Shown one piece after another: positions 60,616 to 64,000 of a stretch of DNA of 64,000 nucleotides (positions are counted from its first letter, which is position 1; the number at the start of each line of letters is the position of its first letter). The DNA is from UBA993 sp964485855 (GTDB lineage: Bacteria; Bacillota; Dethiobacteria; DTU022). The stretch lies in contig CAZAKI010000001.1 in assembly GCA_964485855.1 (NCBI GenBank), positions 61,179 to 125,178 of the forward strand, written 5' to 3'. The position numbers and the translations under genes are program-made. The notes beneath the pieces were generated by a model, which saw only the letters and a program-made list of their open reading frames with translations, was not told the origin of the DNA and ran no database searches.

Positions 60616-61985
60616 CCGATGCCGCTGTAGGTGAAACCGGCCTGCTGCAGCTGTTCACGGTCGAGCATATTGCGACCGTCAACAATCACCTTGTTTTTCA
60701 TTGTGGCACCCATTTCCGCCCAGGACAAATGCAGGAATTCATCCCAGTCGGTTAAAATAACCAGGGCATCGGCATCGCTGGCCGTATCCTCTGCTGTGCC
60801 GCAATATACCACCTGGTGATCGGCATAGGTTTGCCGGTATTTTTTCATTGCTATCGGATCATAAACCTTGACCCGCGCCCCCATTTCTAAAAGAGTTTTA
60901 ATCACCTCAATAGCGGGTGACTCCCTGATATCATCGGTGTCAGCTTTAAATGCCAGACCCAGTATGCCGATTGTACTGCCTCTGACCACTTTTAAAAGCT
61001 GTTGCAATTTCTCAATCGCCTTTAATTTCTGGCGGCGGTTTACCTCGAGTGCAGCCTGAACCAGCGGCATTTCACAGTTGTACTGGCTGCCGGTAAACAG
61101 GATCGAGCGAACATCTTTCGGGAAGCAGCTTCCACCCCAACCGACTCCGGCCTTTAAAAAACCGGCGCCAATCCGCCGGTCAAGTCCGACCCCCTTTGCT
61201 ACTTCAACAATATCGGCGCCAACCTTTTCCGCTATTGCTGAAAATTCATTGATAAAAGAGATCTTGGTAGCCAGGAAAGCATTGGCCGTATACTTGATCA
61301 ATTCGGCGCTGGTCGGACTGGTTGATACCAACGCCGGCAAGCTGTAACCTTCAGGCCGCGGCACTGACTGTGGTGGGGTAAAAGTCTGCTCCAGGATTGG
61401 AGCGTACATCTGGCGTACCAGGTTAAGAGCATTAATATCGTTTGCTCCGACCACAATCCTGTCCGGGTAGAGGGTATCGTACAGGGCTGAGCCTTCCCTT
61501 AGAAACTCGGGGTTCGAGGCCACACTAAAATGGCACCCTTGACCGCGCTTCTCCAGCTCTTCACAAATTACGGTCTCAACCCGCCTGGCTGTACCGACCG
61601 GAACGGTCGATTTATTGATGATCAGCGGTGGTTTCAGAACATCCATGGCCATCCCGATCTCGCGCGCGACCGCTTCAACATAACTTAAATCGGTATCACC
61701 GTTTTCTTTGGCGGGCGTACCGACAGCGATGATTACTACCTGGGCGTCAACCAGATCGCGCAGAAGATCCTTTGTAAACTTAACCTGGGCCGCAGATTGA
61801 ATAAGCAGTTCTTCCAACCCCGGTTCATAAATCGTCGAGATGCCCCGCTCGAGTTTGTCGATCTTGGCCATATCCTGATCAACACAGGTAACCCGGTGAC
61901 CCAGGTAGCCGAGAACTACCCCGGTGGTCAGGCCAACGTAACCGGTGCCGACGATCACAATTTTAAGTTTTTCTGACATTTTCAT
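60616..61985 (-). CDS. ugd: UDP-glucose 6-dehydrogenase (last codons lost in gap)
   Basis: Oxidises UDP-glucose to UDP-glucuronate with 2 NAD+. KIVIVGTGYVGLTTGVVLG is the NAD fold. The catalytic Cys287 is in GWGGSCFPKD, and VDGRNMLD lies near the C-terminus. About 456 residues are present and the chain ends GFTYSGI, normally followed by one or two residues and a stop. An insert of about 20 residues (PPQSVPRPEGYSLPALVSTS) lies before the SAELIKY helix. The product would feed the uronate epimerase of this locus. Confidence 0.95.
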
Positions 61986-62044
61986 CAGTAGCCCTGCACC
62001 CCCGATACAATTCCGCCCATAAGTTAATAAGTTAATAGTCAGAC

Positions 62045-62956
62045 TTAAAAACTAACCTGCTGCTTCCACCACTTTACAGTTTCCTGCATCCCTTTTTCCA
62101 GGCTCCACTGCGGCTGCCAGCCAACTTCATTGAATAATCGCTCGGTAGAAGCCAGCAATAGTGGAGGATCATCGGCAGAAGCTTTCAGCGCTCCCAGGCG
62201 TACTAAATCGGTCCTGCCTGCCGCTTCAGCCGCGGCATAAACAACCTCTTTTAACCTGACAACCCGTGATGAAGCAATATTGACCGGACCCTCAACCGTA
62301 CTGGCTAAGAGCGAAACAAAAGCCTCTGCTGCGTCTTCTACGTAAAGGTAGTCGCGGACCTGTTCCCCATGGGTACAGTGGGCAGCATTTCCCTGCAGTA
62401 AAGCGGTAACTACAGCAGGCACCAGCCGGTGTTCGTCTTCCCCGGGACCATATAAAAAAAAGAGCCTGCCCCAGGCTGAACTTAGCCCACTTTCCCGGCA
62501 GGCGGCACTGGTCATTTTCTGCAGGGCATCTTTACAGACCCCATACAAGGTAGCCGGTCGTAACGGGGTGAATTCTTCCCGGCAGTAACCATAGTTCCAG
62601 TCGTACTCGGCACAGCTGCCGGCGGTCACTACCCGTTTGCCCCCGGCATCGCTAAAAGCCTGCAGCAGGTTTAAACTGCTTCTCACCCAGCGCAGATTTT
62701 CCGGTGAGCTCCAGTAAAGGCCATGTTTCACATCCCAGGCCAAATGCAGCAGGTACTGCGGTCGCACTTCCAGCAGCAGTCGAACGATCTGCTCAAAATG
62801 ATGAAGATCAACATGATGCCATTCAACTGCCTGGTTCTTCCTGTTCCAACGTCCCCTGGAGCTGATGGCATGAACTTCAAACCCCCGCTTCAGCAACGCT
62901 GTCAGGCAGTGAGAGCCGATAAAACCACTTGCTCCGGTAATTAGCACTTTTTTCAT
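62045..62956 (-). CDS. NAD-dependent sugar 4-keto reductase/epimerase (extended SDR)
   Basis: About 303 residues. VLITGASGFIGSH binds NAD(P); VTAGSCAEYDW holds the catalytic serine region and YGVCK the YxxxK pair. YVEDAAEAFVSLL and the C-terminal WSLEKGMQETVKWWK are common to reductases acting on 4-keto-6-deoxy nucleotide sugars. Start at 62956, overlapping the 3,5-epimerase stop (ATGA), so it probably reduces that enzyme's product. Given rfbF and rfbG downstream, a CDP-linked 6-deoxyhexose is likely but not proven. Confidence 0.82.
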   Translation of the reverse strand: MKKVLITGASGFIGSHCLTALLKRGFEVHAISSRGRWNRKNQAVEWHHVDLHHFEQIVRLLLEVRPQYLLHLAWDVKHGLYWSSPENLRWVRSSLNLLQAFSDAGGKRVVTAGSCAEYDWNYGYCREEFTPLRPATLYGVCKDALQKMTSAACRESGLSSAWGRLFFLYGPGEDEHRLVPAVVTALLQGNAAHCTHGEQVRDYLYVEDAAEAFVSLLASTVEGPVNIASSRVVRLKEVVYAAAEAAGRTDLVRLGALKASADDPPLLLASTERLFNEVGWQPQWSLEKGMQETVKWWKQQVSF

Positions 62957-63483
62957 CGTCTGAAATCCGGCCACGACCGGTCCTTTTCCGCGATAATCAG
63001 ATCAAGATCCGGCCACCTGATCTTAAAAGCCGGATCGTCGTACCGGACTCCCCTGGCCAGCTCCGGGTTATAGAAAGCAGAAATCATGTAATGTAAAATT
63101 GTTCGATCCTCCAGGGTAAGAAAACCGTGCGCAAATCCTTCGGGAACATAGAGCATCTGGTTATTGACATCACTAAGCTCAAAACTGGCCCACTCGCAGA
63201 AAGTTGGAGAATCAGGCCTTAGATCAATGACCACGTCAAAAACGCTTCCGCGCATGCACTGGATTAACTTGATCTCTTCTGCCGGGGCAGCCTGGTAATG
63301 CATGCCGCGCAATGTACCCCGCTTTTTGTTTACTGAAATACTGTTCTGTACAAAATCAATATTTAAGTTCTGACCTTTAAATTCCTGCCGGCAAAAAGTG
63401 CGGGCAAAAGATCCCCGTTCATCTGCGCTTGGTTCCAGCAGGACTAAGTAGAGTCCCTGCAACCCGGTTGCTTTAAATCTCAC
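62953..63483 (-). CDS. dTDP-4-dehydrorhamnose 3,5-epimerase family protein (RmlC-like)
   Basis: A 176-residue cupin that epimerises C3 and C5 of a 4-keto-6-deoxy sugar nucleotide. The catalytic His is in RGTLRGMHYQ and a conserved Tyr in ILHYMISAFYNP; VPEGFAHGFLTLED and GVRYDDPAFKIRWP complete the signature. No rmlA, rmlB or rmlD is adjacent, while CDP-glucose genes are, so the true substrate could be a CDP-sugar. It is coupled to the reductase gene by a four-base overlap. Confidence 0.9.
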   Translation of the reverse strand: MRFKATGLQGLYLVLLEPSADERGSFARTFCRQEFKGQNLNIDFVQNSISVNKKRGTLRGMHYQAAPAEEIKLIQCMRGSVFDVVIDLRPDSPTFCEWASFELSDVNNQMLYVPEGFAHGFLTLEDRTILHYMISAFYNPELARGVRYDDPAFKIRWPDLDLIIAEKDRSWPDFRR

Positions 63484-63506
63484 CTGCCGCTTTCCTTCCC
63501 TTGTAG

Positions 63507-64000
63507 TTACCGGTATAATACAGCCCTGATTGCTTCGACCGCCGGTAACAACTCTTCCGTTAAGGTAATAATCAGCTCCGATTGAGTCATGGTCATAACC
63601 CCTTCGTTAGCTACAATCAACTCAACTGCTGCTGTAAAACGATCACTCAGTGTATCCAGTTCAAGCAGCGCCTCAAGCACTGAGCTGCCTTCCAGCAGCC
63701 ATTCGTCATCCCCACGCACCACAATTACCTGCCAGTCGGCAATCTCATCCTCTGTTGGGAATTCAACGCCTTGCCTTCGCTCCCTTATCGCCTCAATTTT
63801 TTGCTTGTGTTCATCCAGTAAGGCCAGACGATCGTTATCATATTTAAGTGGTAAGTTTTCGGAGTAAGGCTCCCGCACCCAGCCTAAAAGATCTGGTTCG
63901 GCATCCAGGAGGGCTTTCGTCAGATCTTCGACATAATGATCAACCAGGTTAAGCTTTTCCGGGTCGACCTCTTTTTGCCCCCCCTGGCACCCGGTTACAA
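63507..64000 (-). CDS. Putative lipoprotein of unknown function (5' end cut by window edge)
   Basis: Translation to the edge reads VTGCQGGQKEVDPEKLN, where VTGC fits a lipobox with the lipidated cysteine at 63987-63989; the signal peptide lies outside the window. The mature part of about 160 residues is acidic and helical, without a domain I recognise. It contains DEIADWQVIVVRGDDEWLL and a C-terminal helix ELLPAVEAIRAVLYR. It lies 23 bases upstream of the RmlC-like gene on the same strand and may be first in, or only adjacent to, the polysaccharide operon. Confidence 0.65.
   Translation of the reverse strand, partial: VTGCQGGQKEVDPEKLNLVDHYVEDLTKALLDAEPDLLGWVREPYSENLPLKYDNDRLALLDEHKQKIEAIRERRQGVEFPTEDEIADWQVIVVRGDDEWLLEGSSVLEALLELDTLSDRFTAAVELIVANEGVMTMTQSELIITLTEELLPAVEAIRAVLYR

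Noticed and set aside
1..64000. CRISPR arrays, insertion sequences, prophage genes, tRNA or rRNA genes
   Set aside because: No regularly spaced repeats, transposase or phage proteins, or RNA gene signatures were found on either strand by reading.

Overview
The window reads as a metagenome-assembled scaffold from an anaerobic, low-to-mid GC Gram-positive bacterium (Bacillota, Clostridia-like). The support is indirect but consistent: a CIRCE-type element at groESL, a tryptophan T-box, a ykkC-class leader on a Bacillus-style pur operon, LytR-CpsA-Psr proteins, and oxygen-sensitive ferredoxin-linked enzymes. Four runs of exactly 100 N are scaffold joins. One of them (46789-46888) is flanked by the same 55 bases on both sides and is not a real gap. 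No tRNA, rRNA, CRISPR array, insertion sequence or prophage gene was seen.

Region 1 (1-12.6 kb, minus strand) is central carbon and electron metabolism. It holds a fumarate reductase/succinate dehydrogenase flavoprotein and iron-sulfur subunit, malic enzyme, two-subunit class I fumarase, and a four-gene 2-oxoacid:ferredoxin oxidoreductase whose ferredoxin subunit is fused to an FAD/NAD(P)H module. Next to the oxidoreductase operon lie a PAS-domain sigma-54 activator gene and a -24/-12 promoter (9131-9146), followed upstream by ligA.

Region 2 (12.8-21.8 kb) has a small plus-strand tetR-reductase operon. A minus-strand operon follows: thiolase, two acyl-CoA dehydrogenases, corrinoid adenosyltransferase, MeaB-like GTPase and a two-subunit B12-dependent acyl-CoA mutase. 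The mutase large subunit has Phe84 and Gln202 where methylmalonyl-CoA mutases have Tyr and Arg. This is the isobutyryl-CoA mutase signature, so the operon looks like an isobutyryl-CoA/butyryl-CoA module, for example for syntrophic isobutyrate or valine catabolism.

Region 3 (21.8-36.0 kb, minus) is a purine operon in the order purE-B-C-S-Q-L-F-(hppA)-M-N-H-D. It is preceded by an apparent PRPP riboswitch with terminator, and a K+-dependent-type membrane pyrophosphatase gene is embedded in it. Region 4 (36.2-43.2 kb) has a DUF2148 protein, a Trp T-box with trpB2, a third acyl-CoA dehydrogenase, groESL, a broken phosphoesterase gene and a DUF368/PopT-type polyprenyl-phosphate transporter.

Region 5 (43.2-64 kb, minus) is an exopolysaccharide or capsule locus. 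It encodes nucleotide-sugar enzymes (UDP-glucose dehydrogenase, uronate epimerase, CDP-glucose pathway, CapE/CapF-like), glycosyltransferases, a Wzx flippase, a phosphoglycosyltransferase and two LCP ligases, one with a PASTA domain. It ends in a lipoprotein cut by the window edge.
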